Assembly (NCBI GenBank): GCA_028281765.1
Contig: JANQJF010000058.1
Span: forward strand, 104,808 to 168,807
Direction of reading: 5' to 3'
Length of the DNA: 64,000 bases
Origin: Planctomycetota bacterium
Lineage (GTDB): Bacteria; Planctomycetota; UBA1135; UBA2386
Part shown: positions 52,023 through 61,104 of the stretch, piece by piece
How positions within the stretch are numbered: position 1 is the stretch's first letter
Layout of the letters: every line of letters starts with the position of its first letter
Notes under the pieces: generated by a model
Database searches by the model: none
The model's input: the letters and a program-made list of their open reading frames with translations, nothing else
What the model was told of the DNA's origin: nothing
Translations under genes and position numbers: made by a program

Positions 52023-54101
52023 TCAGGAGTCCACGCGAGACGGCTTGCCGACGGCCGCATGGACCTTCGACAGCAGAGTCGCGCCGTCGAACGGCTTCTG
52101 CAGCACTGCGAAGAACGCCGCGGAGTCGAGTGATCCCCGGGCGTCGTAGCCGCTGCAGAGGATCGTGGGGACCCCGCTGCGAATCTGATCGAGCCGCGCC
52201 CGAGTCTCGTGGCCATCGATCCCGGGCATCGTCAGGTCGAGGAGCACGAGGTCGATGTCGTCCGAGCGCTCTCGGAACAGTTCGACGGCGACTTCTCCGC
52301 TTTCGGCCTCGAGCACCGTATGCCCCTCGCGCTCGAGCAGCAGGCGCGACGCGTGCCGGACGCTCGCTTCATCGTCGACGACGAGCACGGTCGCCGCACG
52401 CGGCCGCGGCCGCGCCGGCACATCCCGCGCCGCCTCGGTCTTCGGCAGCGTGGTCGCCGGGAACCAGGCCGTAACCGTCGTGCCCTCGCCTTCGACGGAG
52501 TGCAGCTGAATACCCCCGCCCGCAGCCTCGGCCACGCCGAGCACGCTCGCGAGCCCGAGGCCACGACCGTGCTGCTTGGTCGAGAAGAACGGGTCGAACA
52601 CCTGCCGAACGTAGTCGGCGGAGATCCCGCAGCCCGTGTCCTCGACCTGCAGTCCGACGTACGTTCCGGGCCGCGTGAGATCGCCGCCCCCGACGAGTTG
52701 ATCGAGGAACTCCTGGTTCGCGACGCACTCACGGGTGCTTACGCGCACGACTCCGCGCCGTCCCCGCATCGCCTCGGCCGAGTTCTTGACCAGGTTCAAC
52801 ACGACCTGCCGGAGCTGGGTCGTGTCGATCTCGATCGGCGGGGCGGACTCCGACGAGCCGAACTCGACGGGCACGTCCTTCCCCGCGACGAGCCGAACGA
52901 GGTCCGCCATGTCCTCGACCGTCGCGGACACGTCGACGACCTCTCGCTCGAGACTCCCGCGGCCGGCGTAGGCGAGCATCTGCTGACACAGTCCACGCGC
53001 CTGCTCACACGCACGCGCCATGTGCTGCAGAGTCGCCTTCCCCTCCGCGGTCCGCACTTCGTCGTCGAGCAGTTCGGTCCCGGCCAGCAGCGGCGTCAAC
53101 AGGTTGTTGAAGTCGTGAGCGATGCCGCCCGCGAGCATGCCGAGACCCTCTCGGCGCTCCGCGAGACTGACGCGCTGCGCGAGTCGCTCGCGCTCGACCT
53201 CGGCGCGGCGGCGCTCCAGGATCATGCTGGACGAGAAGAGCGCACAGAACACAGCGAGCGCGGCGAATACGAGCATCAGGCCACCGCTGCCGTGCTGCGC
53301 CTCACGCGCGAACGGCCCGAGACCCGACTCGGTGCCCCACGCCGCGATCACGACGACGCACAGCGACAACCCCGAGGCACACATCGGTCCGATCCGAAGA
53401 CCGGCCCAGACGACGAACGCGATCGGCAAGAACGCGAGCGCAACCGTGTCGTCCCCCAAGGCCCACGGGTCGATCCAACCGGAGGAAGCCACGACCACGC
53501 ACGCGAGGACGATGACAACCCCCTCGGCCACGCGCGGCCACGGCAACCATTCACCGCGCGGCAAGCGCACGAGTGCGAGCAAGAACGCGCCGAACGCCAT
53601 GACGCCGACCGCGTGCGAGTACGCGACGAGGTGCCAGGTCGGGAGGAAGAACCCCCAGTTGCCGTTGACAACCCCGTACATCAGCCCCCACAGCAACCCG
53701 CCGAGCACGGGTGCGATCACGACGCCACACGCCATGAACACGACCGCGTCGCGCTGCCGGAGGAACCCTCGACGGAAGCGGAAGACGCGCAGCAACAGCC
53801 AGGCCACGACCGCCGCTTCGACGGTGTGGATCACGGCAATGTAGGCACTGTCCTTCCACGCCACGCCGACGAACATCTCTTCGACGAACGCCCCGACCAA
53901 CACGCCCGGCCAAACGGCGCGACCCAACACGACGAAGCACGCGATGGCGATCCCGATCGCGGGACTCAGCAAGAACTCGACAGCGCTCCACCCGATCGCG
54001 CGAAGCGCCAGGTGAGCGCTGGGCACCATCGCGATTGCCGCGACGTTGGCCGCGACCAAAGGCCAACGACCGGGGAGGACGGATTCGGGTCGAGGCGACA
54101 C
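52023..54101 (-). CDS. Hybrid sensor histidine kinase with MASE1-like membrane region and receiver domain
   Basis: The 692-residue protein (GTG start) has about eight N-terminal membrane helices (to about residue 300) resembling MASE1. The phosphoacceptor box is LAGGIAHDFNNLLTPLL, and the ATPase domain shows LRQVVLNLVKNSAEAM, VEDTGCGISADYVRQVFDPFFSTK and GRGLGLASVLG. A C-terminal receiver domain (VLVVDDEASVRHASR, phosphoacceptor D in LVLLDLTMPGIDG, FAVLQKPFD) ends the chain. No output regulator is adjacent, so the target is unknown. It converges on rsmG with 5 bases between. Confidence 0.94.
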   Translation of the reverse strand: MSPRPESVLPGRWPLVAANVAAIAMVPSAHLALRAIGWSAVEFLLSPAIGIAIACFVVLGRAVWPGVLVGAFVEEMFVGVAWKDSAYIAVIHTVEAAVVAWLLLRVFRFRRGFLRQRDAVVFMACGVVIAPVLGGLLWGLMYGVVNGNWGFFLPTWHLVAYSHAVGVMAFGAFLLALVRLPRGEWLPWPRVAEGVVIVLACVVVASSGWIDPWALGDDTVALAFLPIAFVVWAGLRIGPMCASGLSLCVVVIAAWGTESGLGPFAREAQHGSGGLMLVFAALAVFCALFSSSMILERRRAEVERERLAQRVSLAERREGLGMLAGGIAHDFNNLLTPLLAGTELLDDEVRTAEGKATLQHMARACEQARGLCQQMLAYAGRGSLEREVVDVSATVEDMADLVRLVAGKDVPVEFGSSESAPPIEIDTTQLRQVVLNLVKNSAEAMRGRRGVVRVSTRECVANQEFLDQLVGGGDLTRPGTYVGLQVEDTGCGISADYVRQVFDPFFSTKQHGRGLGLASVLGVAEAAGGGIQLHSVEGEGTTVTAWFPATTLPKTEAARDVPARPRPRAATVLVVDDEASVRHASRLLLEREGHTVLEAESGEVAVELFRERSDDIDLVLLDLTMPGIDGHETRARLDQIRSGVPTILCSGYDARGSLDSAAFFAVLQKPFDGATLLSKVHAAVGKPSRVDS

Positions 54102-54279
54102 GATCAGGTCCTACGGTTCCGCGCGTAGGGGGGAGTCATAGCGACAGGAACCGGGCCCGGAGAGGAATGCGCAAGAATCCGATTGGGGCGGCCCGGACCT
54201 CACCCGTCACTTTCAGACGTCGACCACGGAATCGCAATCGACCGAGCCGGAAACGCCAGCATCGAATTGCCGAGAGACC

Positions 54280-54810
54280 TCAGGCGGACCGCAGCGCACG
54301 CTCGACCGCAGCGACATCCTCATTGCCGAGTTCGGACGCGAAGTGCTGCAATCGGTCGAGGATCTCGGCCGTGCCGAAGTATTCCTCCGCGCAACCCATG
54401 TGGACGAATCCCGAAGGATCGAAGCGACCATCCTCGTACCACACGAGCCGCACGCGCCACGAACCCTTCGAGATCGGCTCGCGGCAGCAACGACACTTCG
54501 CGCGGCCCGTCGGCGCGACCTGCGCCCCGTCGACGCGCGGGAGTCGGCGGTACTCGACGCCATTCCGGGCGGCGGCCTCGAGCGCGTCGCGCTCCCCCAC
54601 GTCCTCCTCGGTCGACGCGAGCGCGTCCAGGAGCGGCTCGGGTCGCTTGAACGCCGCACACTGCAGGTGGAACCACAGCACCATCTCCGCGTCCTCGGCG
54701 AACGGGTTGGGCATGCGCTCGCCGAGACGCAGCTCGCCCTTCGCGATCGGCTTGCTGCAGCCACGACACTTGGCGCGACCGCTCGCGGCGGGTTCGATCG
54801 AGTGCGGCAT
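54280..54810 (-). CDS. Protein with two PARP-type zinc fingers
   Basis: The 176-residue protein consists mainly of two similar units. Each begins GRAKCxxCxxPIxKG and ends in an H-x2-C pair: Cys15, Cys18, His48, Cys51 in the first and Cys106, Cys109, His137, Cys140 in the second, the CCHC arrangement of zf-PARP. The pattern 'SGRAKC, KGELRLGERMPNPF, WFHLQCAAFKRPE' matches eukaryotic PARP1 and ligase III fingers, which bind DNA nicks and breaks. No catalytic domain is attached. Role is unknown; nucleic-acid break sensing is an inference from fold. It has no close operon partner. Confidence 0.82.
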   Translation of the reverse strand: MPHSIEPAASGRAKCRGCSKPIAKGELRLGERMPNPFAEDAEMVLWFHLQCAAFKRPEPLLDALASTEEDVGERDALEAAARNGVEYRRLPRVDGAQVAPTGRAKCRCCREPISKGSWRVRLVWYEDGRFDPSGFVHMGCAEEYFGTAEILDRLQHFASELGNEDVAAVERALRSA

Positions 54811-55019
54811 GGTGTTGGTTCGGCGTCCGAGCGCCGTCAGCTTGTGCGTATCCAGTCCCTACCGCGGGGACCATTGTGCCACCACACTCGCCCGAGCGAA
54901 ACGCCCGTCGAACGGGGCTCAACGCACACGAGCCCTGCGCGATCGGAATCGCGGCCAGGGCTCGCAGATCGAGCGCCGGAGCGCTCGGCGATTTCGGGGC
55001 ACGGGGGGCCCGAATCGGA

Positions 55020-55376
55020 TCAGCGGATGATGCTGCCGACGAAGGTCGTCGTGAACCGGCCGAGGTGACCCAGCGAGGTCATGTCCGTCGGGTAGTTCAC
55101 GTAGGGGTCGCCGGCCGAGTAGTTCAGGAAGTGGCGACCGAACGACGACTGGATGCTCGCGAGGTCACGCGCGAAGGCGTTCGTCGTGCCGTCCATGCGA
55201 CGACGGAGACCGGCGAAGTAGGTGCGGGTCTCGTATTCGCGAGCGAGCGAATCGACGTCCCGGACACCGAGGGAGGACTGTTCTTCGGTCAGGCCCGCGC
55301 CCTGCCCCTTCCAGGTGAAGCCCTGGCAGGCGGTCGTGGCGAGGAGCAGCGGAACCAAAAGGACGAGCTTGCGCAT
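55020..55376 (-). CDS. Small lipoprotein of unknown function
   Basis: The ATG at 55376 (MRKLVLLVPLLLATTAC) gives a clean lipoprotein signal with lipobox ATTAC; total 118 residues. The remainder is helical and polar (RDVDSLAREYETRTYFAGLRRRMDGTTNAFARDLASIQSSF) and ends in a short hydrophobic part (FTTTFVGSIIR). I do not recognise a family. It would be anchored to the inner or outer membrane. Confidence 0.75.
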   Translation of the reverse strand: MRKLVLLVPLLLATTACQGFTWKGQGAGLTEEQSSLGVRDVDSLAREYETRTYFAGLRRRMDGTTNAFARDLASIQSSFGRHFLNYSAGDPYVNYPTDMTSLGHLGRFTTTFVGSIIR

Positions 55377-55551
55377 TTGCGAGGTCCGATGAGGGGTCAA
55401 TGAGGGAATCACTCCGGCGGAGGGCGTCGGAGTTCGGAGAAAGCTAGCGGGCCCCAAACCCCGGTGCAACCGGCATTTCGGCTTTCACCACAAACCCAGA
55501 CCCGGGGCAATCTTCTGGCGACCCGGCCGCACTCGGGCTAGGCTCCGCAGC

Positions 55552-56172
55552 GTGCGTTGGCCGAGCGGACTATGCTTGTTCGGAGGGGCCTTCGACCCCC
55601 CTCACGCGACCCATCGGCAGCTCGCGAGCCGAGTCCGCGCGCATCTCGGCGTCTCCGAGCTGCGGGTCCTCCCCGCCGGCGACCACCCGCACAAGCGCGG
55701 CGCCAGCCTGACCCCGGCCCCACACCGCCTGGCGATGTGCGAGATCGCATTCGCCGGACTGCCGCAGGTCCGCGTCGACGACCGCGAGATGCGTCGTGAA
55801 GGTCGGTGCTACTCGCTCGACACCATCCGCGAGTTTCGGAGCGAGATGGGCGCCGACGCGCGGCTGTTCTGGCTGATTGGATCCGACAACCTGCCGCTGC
55901 TACCGAGCTGGCACGACCACCACGCGCTGCTCGCCGAAGCGACGCTCGTCACGTATCCGCGGGCCGGACACCCGACGACGCCCTCGATTCTGGACGGACT
56001 CGATCTCACGGACGAAGAAAAGCGCTCGCTGCTCGTCCATTGCTTGGACATCCCCGGCGACGACGTGAACGCGACCGACATCAGGTCGCGGATTGTGCGC
56101 GGCGAGGACTGCGCGCACCTGCTCGGCATCGACGTGGCGCGCTATGTCGAGGAGCATGGGCTGTATCGATGA
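55552..56172 (+). CDS. nadD: Nicotinate-nucleotide adenylyltransferase NadD
   Basis: The 206-residue protein (GTG start) has the nucleotidyltransferase signature GLCLFGGAFDPPHATHRQLA, PAGDHPHKRGASLTPAPHRLAMCEIAF, SLDTIREFR, FWLIGSDNLPLLPSWHDHHALLAEATLV and the C-terminal VNATDIRSRIVRGED (the S-x-T-x-x-R type motif). It makes deamido-NAD from nicotinate mononucleotide. Its stop overlaps the next start (ATGA). Confidence 0.95.
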   Translation: MRWPSGLCLFGGAFDPPHATHRQLASRVRAHLGVSELRVLPAGDHPHKRGASLTPAPHRLAMCEIAFAGLPQVRVDDREMRREGRCYSLDTIREFRSEMGADARLFWLIGSDNLPLLPSWHDHHALLAEATLVTYPRAGHPTTPSILDGLDLTDEEKRSLLVHCLDIPGDDVNATDIRSRIVRGEDCAHLLGIDVARYVEEHGLYR

Positions 56173-57017
56173 GCGAGTTCTGGATCACCGCCGGATGGAG
56201 CGCCGCCGCGATCTTCGCGGCGTGGGTCGTGCACACGCGCGCCATCGGCTGGATTCCCGAGGACGCGCCGAACGGTGGCCGCAAGCAGCACGCGCGGGTC
56301 ACTCCGCTGATCGGCTTCATCCCCGCGATCGTGTGCTCGACCGTCTGCTGGATCTACGCGATGCCGTGGCTCGCCGCCGGCTGCGCGGTCGCGAGCCTGA
56401 CCGGATTCGTCGACGACTCCCACAAGGAAGACGGCGACGGAATCGACTGGCGGTGGAAGGGGATCGGACTGGTCGCCGCCGCAGCGCTCGGCACGACACA
56501 GGTCGCCCTCGACTCCGACGCCTCGTTCTGGGCGTTGCTGGCGACGTTCGTCGCCGTTTTCGTCCTCAGCAACGCCGTCAACTTCGTCGACAACACGGAC
56601 GGCGTGTCGACGACGGTCGGAACGCTGGGCCTACTGCTCGTAGGCGGCCCGGGTATCGCGCTCGCCGGCGCGTGGATCGCGTTCCTGCCGTTCAACTGGC
56701 CGCGCTCGAAGCTGTTTCTGGGCGATAGCGGCGCACTCGCCCTCGGGCTCGTGCTCGGCGGCCTGGTCATGCGCGATGCGTGCGTCGAGGGTTCCCTGAA
56801 CTGGATCGCGATGTGCGCACCGGCGATCGTGCCGTGGGTCGACTTCGTCCAGGTCGTGATCGCGCGCGTCACGCTCGGCTACGCGCCCTGGGTCGCCGAC
56901 CGACGCCACCTGACGCACATTGTGCAGAACGTGGGCGCGCCGTCGTGGAGCGTTGCGCCGGCGTTCGCGGCGATCACCGTGCTCACGTGGTGGGCACTGA
57001 CGCCCGTCGCGTCGTGA
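56169..57017 (+). CDS. MraY/WecA-like glycosyl-1-phosphate transferase (GT4)
   Basis: The ATG at 56169 overlaps the nadD stop; the product has 282 residues, with about 9 hydrophobic segments, shorter than MraY (about 360) or WecA. Catalytic motifs are recognisable: GFVDDSHKED (DD motif), SNAVNFVDNTDGVSTT (NxxNxxDGxDG type), KLFLGDSGALALGLVLG and DRRHLTHIVQNVG in place of the HHH loop. It transfers a UDP-sugar phosphate to undecaprenyl phosphate for wall or exopolysaccharide synthesis. Specificity is not readable. Its 3' end overlaps that of the convergent ArsJ-like gene by 35 bases. Confidence 0.85.
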   Translation: MSEFWITAGWSAAAIFAAWVVHTRAIGWIPEDAPNGGRKQHARVTPLIGFIPAIVCSTVCWIYAMPWLAAGCAVASLTGFVDDSHKEDGDGIDWRWKGIGLVAAAALGTTQVALDSDASFWALLATFVAVFVLSNAVNFVDNTDGVSTTVGTLGLLLVGGPGIALAGAWIAFLPFNWPRSKLFLGDSGALALGLVLGGLVMRDACVEGSLNWIAMCAPAIVPWVDFVQVVIARVTLGYAPWVADRRHLTHIVQNVGAPSWSVAPAFAAITVLTWWALTPVAS

Positions 57018-58194
57018 GCGGCAGGGTCAGCGCGACCGACGCCACGACGAAGCCCCCCGAGGCGATCACGCACGCGCGGAAGCCGTCCACGCCCTCCCCG
57101 GCGTACTGGAACAGCAGCCCTGACAGCAGCGTGCCGATCAGGCGACCGGCCGCGTTGGCCATGTAGTAGAACCCTACGCGAGCCGCGACGTCGTCTTCGC
57201 GCGAGTACGCAAGTACCAGGTAGCTGTGCAGCGCGCTGTCCGTCGCAAACAAGAATCCGAACACGGCGAGGCCCAGGATCACGACAGTTGAGGGCTCCGC
57301 ACCGACGAGAGCGAGAATGGCCCCGAGCGGCAGAAGCAACGCGAGCTTCCAGACGAGCAGGTTGCGCGCGAGGTTCTCGGAGCGCCCAACGGCGAACTTC
57401 GGGGCCGCCGCCTGCACGAAGCCGTAGCCGATCACCCACGCCGCGAGGAACGCCCCCACCTGCGCATGATCCCAATCGAGATCCGCGACGAGGAACACCG
57501 GCAACGCCACGACGAACCAAACGTCGCGTGACCCGAACAAGAAGAGCCGCGCGCCCGCGAGCCAGTTGAGCCGAGGCTCGTCGGACCAGAGCGAGAGCTT
57601 CGGCTTGGCCTTCGACTTGCCGGTCGCACGACCGAGCGACAAGAGCGCGACCAGGAGCACGAGCCCGATCGCCGCGGCCATCCACCCACACGCCGCGCGG
57701 AACCCGACCGCCGATAGCAGCGCGCCGCCCAGGAAGAAGCCCACGCCCTTCAACGCGTTCTTCGAACCGGTCAAGACCGCGACCCACTTCAGCAGCCCCC
57801 TCGCGTCACCAGACGGCACGACGAGCTTGATGTAGCTCTTCGAGCTCATCTTGGTCAGGTCTTTCGCGATGCCGCTCAGCGCCTGGGCCGCCATGACGTA
57901 CGGCACGGTCAACCAGGACTCGGTCACGACGGCGAGCATGCCGAGCGCGACGATCTGCAGCACGAGACCGAGCACGAGCGTCAACTTGAGCCCGGTCCGC
58001 GACGCGAGCCAGCCGCCGACCCAGTTCGTGACGATGCCGAAGAACTCGTAGAACAAGAACAGCGACGCAAGCGAGAGCGGGTCGAAACCGAGCCCGTGCA
58101 GGTGCAGCAGCACGAGCATGCGCAGCGCGCCGTCCGTCAGCGTGAACATCCAGTAGCACGCGGTGACGATCGCGTAGCTGCGCACGTCACGCAT
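56983..58194 (-). CDS. arsJ: ArsJ-like organoarsenical efflux MFS transporter
   Basis: The 403-residue protein has 12 predicted helices and the ArsJ pattern: [94 protein letters not shown] and [21 protein letters not shown]. ArsJ exports 1-arseno-3-phosphoglycerate made by a dedicated GAPDH. Neither GAPDH nor ars genes is present here. Instead, its start overlaps the stop of an MBL hydrolase by eight bases, suggesting they act together. Substrate is therefore uncertain. Confidence 0.82.
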   Translation of the reverse strand: MRDVRSYAIVTACYWMFTLTDGALRMLVLLHLHGLGFDPLSLASLFLFYEFFGIVTNWVGGWLASRTGLKLTLVLGLVLQIVALGMLAVVTESWLTVPYVMAAQALSGIAKDLTKMSSKSYIKLVVPSGDARGLLKWVAVLTGSKNALKGVGFFLGGALLSAVGFRAACGWMAAAIGLVLLVALLSLGRATGKSKAKPKLSLWSDEPRLNWLAGARLFLFGSRDVWFVVALPVFLVADLDWDHAQVGAFLAAWVIGYGFVQAAAPKFAVGRSENLARNLLVWKLALLLPLGAILALVGAEPSTVVILGLAVFGFLFATDSALHSYLVLAYSREDDVAARVGFYYMANAAGRLIGTLLSGLLFQYAGEGVDGFRACVIASGGFVVASVALTLPLTTRRASVPTT

Positions 58195-58927
58195 CGGTCA
58201 CTCTCGAGCCCGGCACGACGTCGATGGTCCCGTCGTCGAAGCGCACCTGACACTTGTGGCCGCCGTCGTAGTCGACGGCGCGCAACAACAGCTCGGCGGG
58301 CCGGCCGAACGCCAGGCATCGCTCGCACTGCGGCGCGTCGACGCCACGCCACAGCCGGACGAACGGGTTGTCCTCCCATTCGCGACGGATCGAAGTTTGC
58401 TCCATGTGGCCCGGGCACACGACCGTGTCCTTCGGCAGCCCCATCAGCACGTCCATGACGGAGGTTCGGAGATCGTCGAAATTCGTATGCCCGACGCCCC
58501 GCGTGCCACCGACGCTGCCCTGGAAGAGCGTGTCCCCGGTGAAGACGTGCGTGTCGTTGACGACGAAGCCGAGCTGACCGAGCGTGTGCCCGGGTATGTG
58601 CAGCGCTCGCACGTGGAGGTCGCCGGACACGATCTCCTCGCCATCCTCGAGAGTCTGGTCGAGCGAACCGAACAGATCCCGCTCGCTCGCGTGCCCGCAC
58701 ACCGGACACCCGTAGGCGGCGCGATACTCGTCGTTGTGGACGACGTGGTCGATGTGGTGGTGCGTGCAGAGCACGTGGGTCACGGTGACCCTCAGCTCTT
58801 CGATCTGCCGGCAGATCGGCTCGAGCGGCCCGCCGGTGTCGACCACGACCGCTTGGCCGCCCGGGGCGTCGGCGACGAGCCACGTGTTCGACAGCCAGCC
58901 GTCGCTCATGCTCCGCGTGCAGATCAT
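58187..58927 (-). CDS. Metallo-beta-lactamase-fold hydrolase coupled to arsJ
   Basis: The ATG at 58927 is chosen (a second at 58909 is possible); 246 residues. MBL motifs are in order: CTHHHIDHV (HxHxDH), [25 protein letters not shown], and [10 protein letters not shown]. The chain resembles glyoxalase II/persulfide dioxygenase-like enzymes. The C-terminal ~70 residues contain a C-x2-C pair ([13 protein letters not shown]) and a beta extension ([21 protein letters not shown]) that may bind metal or substrate. Its stop overlaps the arsJ-like start. Divergent from the YtnP-like gene with 48 bases between. Confidence 0.88.
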   Translation of the reverse strand: MICTRSMSDGWLSNTWLVADAPGGQAVVVDTGGPLEPICRQIEELRVTVTHVLCTHHHIDHVVHNDEYRAAYGCPVCGHASERDLFGSLDQTLEDGEEIVSGDLHVRALHIPGHTLGQLGFVVNDTHVFTGDTLFQGSVGGTRGVGHTNFDDLRTSVMDVLMGLPKDTVVCPGHMEQTSIRREWEDNPFVRLWRGVDAPQCERCLAFGRPAELLLRAVDYDGGHKCQVRFDDGTIDVVPGSRVTDA

Positions 58928-58975
58928 CGCGCGGATGATCGAGTGCGGACAAACGGGATTCCAGCCGGAATCTCC

Positions 58976-59836
58976 GTGCGTAAGATCCTTCACGTGACCC
59001 TCACGATCACTCCTGTAGCCGGCAACACCCAACGCCTCGATGGCGGGTCGATGTACGGCAATTGCCCTCGCGCGGTGTGGGAACGCTGGTCCCCGCCCGA
59101 CGACCACGGCCGCATCGAGCTCGCCTGCCGTGCAATGCTCGTCGCGGACGGCGATCGGCGCGTCCTCTTCGAGACCGGAATCGGCGCGTTCTTCGAGCCG
59201 AAGATGCGCGAGCGGTTCGGCGTCGTCGAGCCCGAGCATGTCCTGCTCGACAACCTACGGTCGCACGGACTGACGCACGAAGACATCGACGTGGTCGTGC
59301 TGTCGCACCTGCACTTCGACCACGCCGGCGGCATGCTGACGCCGTGGCGTGAGGACGCGGGCTACGAACTCCTGTTTCCGAACGCGCGCTACGTCGTCGG
59401 AGACGAAGCATGGGCTCGCGCGTGCAATCCGCATCCTCGCGACCGCGCATCGTTCATCCCCGAGCTCCGCGAGCTGCTCGAAGCAAGCGGCCGACTCGAG
59501 CTCGTGAGCGGCGGTCAGAGCGATGCTCTCGGCGACCTCGTGCGATTCCATCGCAGCGACGGCCACACTCCGGGACTGCTCTGCGGCGAAGTCGCATCCG
59601 AACACGGCCCGCTCGTGTTCGCAGCGGACTTGATCCCCGGAGCGCCATGGATGCACGTGCCGATCACGATGGGCTACGACCGCTACCCCGAGCTCTTGAT
59701 CGACGAGAAGCGCCGACTGTTGGAAGACCTGGAGTCGCGCCGAGGCTGCGTGTTCTTCACGCACGACCCGCAGGTCGCGATCGGCCGCGTTGCGCGCGAC
59801 GACAAGGGCAAGTTCCGCGCGGAAGCCCTCGCCTAA
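58976..59836 (+). CDS. Metallo-beta-lactamase-fold protein, YtnP/lactonase-like
   Basis: The track ORF extends upstream antisense; the GTG at 58976 (then [15 protein letters not shown]) gives 286 residues and an N-terminus of similar length to Bacillus YtnP; a GTG at 58994 is also possible. Motifs are [45 protein letters not shown] (HxHxDH), RSDGHTPG and [12 protein letters not shown]. YtnP-type enzymes are lactonase homologues; the natural substrate here is unknown. Confidence 0.87.
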   Translation: MRKILHVTLTITPVAGNTQRLDGGSMYGNCPRAVWERWSPPDDHGRIELACRAMLVADGDRRVLFETGIGAFFEPKMRERFGVVEPEHVLLDNLRSHGLTHEDIDVVVLSHLHFDHAGGMLTPWREDAGYELLFPNARYVVGDEAWARACNPHPRDRASFIPELRELLEASGRLELVSGGQSDALGDLVRFHRSDGHTPGLLCGEVASEHGPLVFAADLIPGAPWMHVPITMGYDRYPELLIDEKRRLLEDLESRRGCVFFTHDPQVAIGRVARDDKGKFRAEALA

Positions 59837-61104
59837 TCGGCGCGCACGACCACCGACGCGAACGAGTCGTCACGGCAGAGCTCCGCGTGTCGGGCGCGCA
59901 CGTCGTCGACGGTGACCGACCGCATGCGTTCGACGGCCCCGAACGGCGCGAGCCCTTCGAGGGCCTCGTCGCCGTGCCCCATCGCGACCGGCTGCACGGA
60001 CTCGAACGTGCGCACGTAGCGACCAAGCATCTTGCGACGCACGCGTTCGAGGTCGGACTCTTCAATCGTGCACGGCGCCTTCAGCGCGCCTCGGAGTGCG
60101 TCAACCGCTCGGTCTGGCTCATCGGACTCGCAGGCGAGGACCGCGAAGCCGAACGCGCGATCGCCCGTGTACGACGCGCTGAGGGAGTCGTCGACGAGCC
60201 CCTTGCGATGCAGCTCTTCGCGCACATCGCTCGCCGCGCCGAACACGTGATCCAACCAGATCCGTGTGACCAAGTCGCGCGTCACGCGTGCGGACACGTC
60301 CTCGACCAACGAACGCTCCTTGAAGCCGAGCAGCACCCGCGGCCGCGCGATCTCCATCGCGCGCTCGTGACTCGTCGCCTGCACGGGCCCGAGATCCTCG
60401 GGGCAACGACTCACCGGCGCTTCGCCCGCGCGTAGCGCGCACGCTTCCGCGAGCTCGAACACCGCGTCACTGTCGACCGGGCCGGCGACGGCGAGCGCCG
60501 CATTGCCGCACCGGTAGTAGGCGTCGTAGCACGCGGTCAGTTCCGCGACGTCGATGCCCTGGATGGACTCGACGGTGCCGCCGACCGGATTGCGGACCGG
60601 GTGCTCGCGGTAGAAGCAGCGCAGCAGGTCGAAGAATCCGCGGTACTCCGGCGAGTCCTCGTACATCCGCAGCTCCTGCGCGATGATCCCGCGCTCCTTC
60701 TCGACGTTCTCGTCGGTCAAGTGAGCGTTGGAAACGAGGTGCAGGAGATCCTGGAGGTTCTCCTCGAGGCTCGTCGTCGCGTTGAAGTAGTACGTCGTGC
60801 GACCGAACCCGGTCATCGCGTTGACCTGCGCTCCGCGCTGGCCGAATCGCTCGAACACGTGCAGCTCGTCGTCCTCGAACAGCTTGTGCTCGAGGTAGTG
60901 TGCGACGCCTTCTGGGCTCGAGTGCCGGGACCCGGCGACGTCGAAGCCGAGGTCGGTGCTGCCGTAACGAAACGTGATCATCGCCGACATCTCGCGGAAG
61001 CGATCGGTCGGCGCGACGCGGATCTTCAGGCCCTTGGACGTCTCGCCGAGCTGCACGCGCTCGCCGACGACCGGATCCTCGAGGTGTTCGAAACGATCGC
61101 TCAT
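59833..61104 (-). CDS. M16 peptidase, YmfH-like, with zinc motif
   Basis: The ATG at 61104 ([21 protein letters not shown]) overlaps the stop of the upstream M16 gene; 423 residues. The inverted zinc motif H-x2-E-H is in [15 protein letters not shown] (about residue 72), with the downstream ligand in [19 protein letters not shown] (about 150). The second half is the inactive structural M16 domain. In Bacillus, YmfF and YmfH form a pair; in other bacteria, one partner of such pairs has lost its active site. Its function is unknown. Confidence 0.9.
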   Translation of the reverse strand: MSDRFEHLEDPVVGERVQLGETSKGLKIRVAPTDRFREMSAMITFRYGSTDLGFDVAGSRHSSPEGVAHYLEHKLFEDDELHVFERFGQRGAQVNAMTGFGRTTYYFNATTSLEENLQDLLHLVSNAHLTDENVEKERGIIAQELRMYEDSPEYRGFFDLLRCFYREHPVRNPVGGTVESIQGIDVAELTACYDAYYRCGNAALAVAGPVDSDAVFELAEACALRAGEAPVSRCPEDLGPVQATSHERAMEIARPRVLLGFKERSLVEDVSARVTRDLVTRIWLDHVFGAASDVREELHRKGLVDDSLSASYTGDRAFGFAVLACESDEPDRAVDALRGALKAPCTIEESDLERVRRKMLGRYVRTFESVQPVAMGHGDEALEGLAPFGAVERMRSVTVDDVRARHAELCRDDSFASVVVRAD

